Source of the DNA: Lachnospiraceae bacterium
GTDB taxonomy: Bacteria > Bacillota > Clostridia > Lachnospirales > Lachnospiraceae
Length of the DNA: 42,877 nt
Assembly (NCBI GenBank): GCA_024698555.1
Contig: JAILRI010000130.1
Span: forward strand, 1 to 42,877
Reading direction: 5' to 3'
Of the stretch, positions 42,118 to 42,877 are shown in pieces (position 1 is the stretch's first letter; each line of letters begins with the position of its first letter). Position numbers and translations under genes: made by a program. Under the pieces are notes generated by a model. It worked only from the letters and a program-made list of their open reading frames with translations. It did not search any database and was not told where the DNA came from.

Positions 42118-42877
42118 TTAATTCTTATTGGAATCAACCACGTTATCGCATATGATAGTGAGAGTGACCATGATATCCTGATAGCTCTCATCATAAACAA
42201 CGATACGGTAGCAATCCTGCCAAATAGTCTGAGCGGTATCGATATGTCCGATAAGAGTGCCGCCGACACGGATATCAAAATTGAATCCGAACAGATCTCC
42301 GTCGATCTTAAGTTCCTTTCCGTTAATAGTTCCTACCAGTTCGGGAGCAGTCAGCTTCAGCTTCTTCTTGATCTGTCCGATCTCGCTTCCGCCGATAACG
42401 ATAGTATACTCAGGCATAACGGCTACCAGTTTCTTCTTAAGCTTGACAACCTCAGTGCCGTTCTTCTGGATACCGAAATTAAGTCTGGGAAGATCGCCCT
42501 CTATATGATAAACCGGGGTCTCCTTCTCGTCAAAGATATCAAACTTGGGCTTAAGTGAGATAGCCTTCTGCTTCATGAAGAACTTGATCTCACTGCCGGT
42601 GGAATTAGAAGCAACTGTAGCAGCTCTCTCACTTGTAGAAACGCTTTCACCTGCCTCAAGCTTCTTAAGCACGTCAGCCAGCTCATCAACCGCATGATCT
42701 GCCTTTGAGGTGCCCTCGCCCTTATGTCCGAGGAAAAGATCCATACCCATGCTGAGTGCCGCGGTGCCGCCGCCTACGCTGTCCTTTGGTATCTTGCCGC
42801 AGATCACATTTTTGCCGTCGATACGGGCGAAAACATTGAACATATCGGAAACGCCCATATACATAACCGACTGTGTT
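42118..42877 (-). CDS. LURP-one-related / Tubby C-terminal-like protein (cut by window edge)
   Basis: The visible 248 or more residues end in a LURP-one-like (LOR, YxjI-type) beta-barrel domain, from about residue 95: KFDIFDEKETPVYHIEGDLP, then KLKKKLVAVMPEYTIVIGG, LVGTINGKELKIDGDLFGFN and DIRVGGTLIGHID. The N-terminal part has a Gly-rich stretch (VGGGTAALSMGMDLFLGHKG) and a helical Ser/Glu linker. The frame has no stop up to the end of the window (42877), and the internal ATG codons lack a ribosome binding site, so the true start is probably outside. LOR domains bind membrane phospholipids or act as scaffolds; the function in bacteria is unknown. It lies upstream of the regulator-subtilase pair and is separated from it by a hairpin. 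Confidence 0.8.
   Translation of the reverse strand, partial: TQSVMYMGVSDMFNVFARIDGKNVICGKIPKDSVGGGTAALSMGMDLFLGHKGEGTSKADHAVDELADVLKKLEAGESVSTSERAATVASNSTGSEIKFFMKQKAISLKPKFDIFDEKETPVYHIEGDLPRLNFGIQKNGTEVVKLKKKLVAVMPEYTIVIGGSEIGQIKKKLKLTAPELVGTINGKELKIDGDLFGFNFDIRVGGTLIGHIDTAQTIWQDCYRIVVYDESYQDIMVTLTIICDNVVDSNKN

Overview
The window looks like a chromosomal segment of a Gram-positive clostridial bacterium, most likely a Lachnospiraceae member of gut or rumen type. The grounds are AGGAGG-type ribosome binding sites before nearly every gene, sigma-A promoters, a PheS with a cysteine cluster, a DUF6273 secreted protein, a double-ATPase 2-hydroxyacyl-CoA dehydratase activase, and a GGDEF/EAL protein of the DGFGSG type. 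No rRNA, tRNA, CRISPR array, phage or complete insertion sequence was seen. The family placement is inference from gene types, not a database result.

Layout. 1-3471: a 33-bp tandem repeat, a secreted-protein gene broken by an in-frame TAA, a small unknown protein, and a secreted Fn3/DUF6273 protein, all on the minus strand. 3472-7767: the giant plus-strand activase. 7771-8043: a roughly 235-bp imperfect inverted repeat between convergent genes. 8062-13479: lepA, an Mrp/NBP35 ATPase, a zinc-ribbon membrane protein, two GT2 glycosyltransferases and a possible 40-aa leader ORF. 13631-30321: a minus-strand series running recG, AAA+ ATPase, polytopic membrane protein, DPM1-like glycosyltransferase, YYY-family membrane protein, pheS, pheT, degenerate GGDEF/EAL protein, rsmD, coaD and a coiled-coil protein. 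The largest gap up to coaD is 65 nt, and several genes overlap. 30486-32484: a divergent alaX-maf pair.

32593-42877 is the accessory and most interesting part. It encodes a secreted C11 (clostripain-like) protease with an Asp/Tyr repeat tail, a three-helix membrane protein, a 128-aa unknown protein, a lipoprotein, a secreted subtilase with a PTQ repeat linker, a MalT-type LuxR regulator broken by an in-frame TAG, and a LURP-one-like protein cut by the window edge. Three neighbouring genes here share a gap-free 60-bp promoter module: an A-tract, a fixed 24-nt stretch ending in a GGTTAC core, a poor -35, a 17-bp spacer and a good -10. That points to a local regulon with a dedicated activator.

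The central operon couples replication-fork repair (RecG), envelope glycosylation (two large membrane proteins around a dolichol-phosphate-mannose-synthase-like enzyme), translation (PheST) and CoA synthesis (CoaD). The right-hand cluster is probably an exported proteolysis or cell-surface module. Its regulator and its promoter family are the parts best worth testing.
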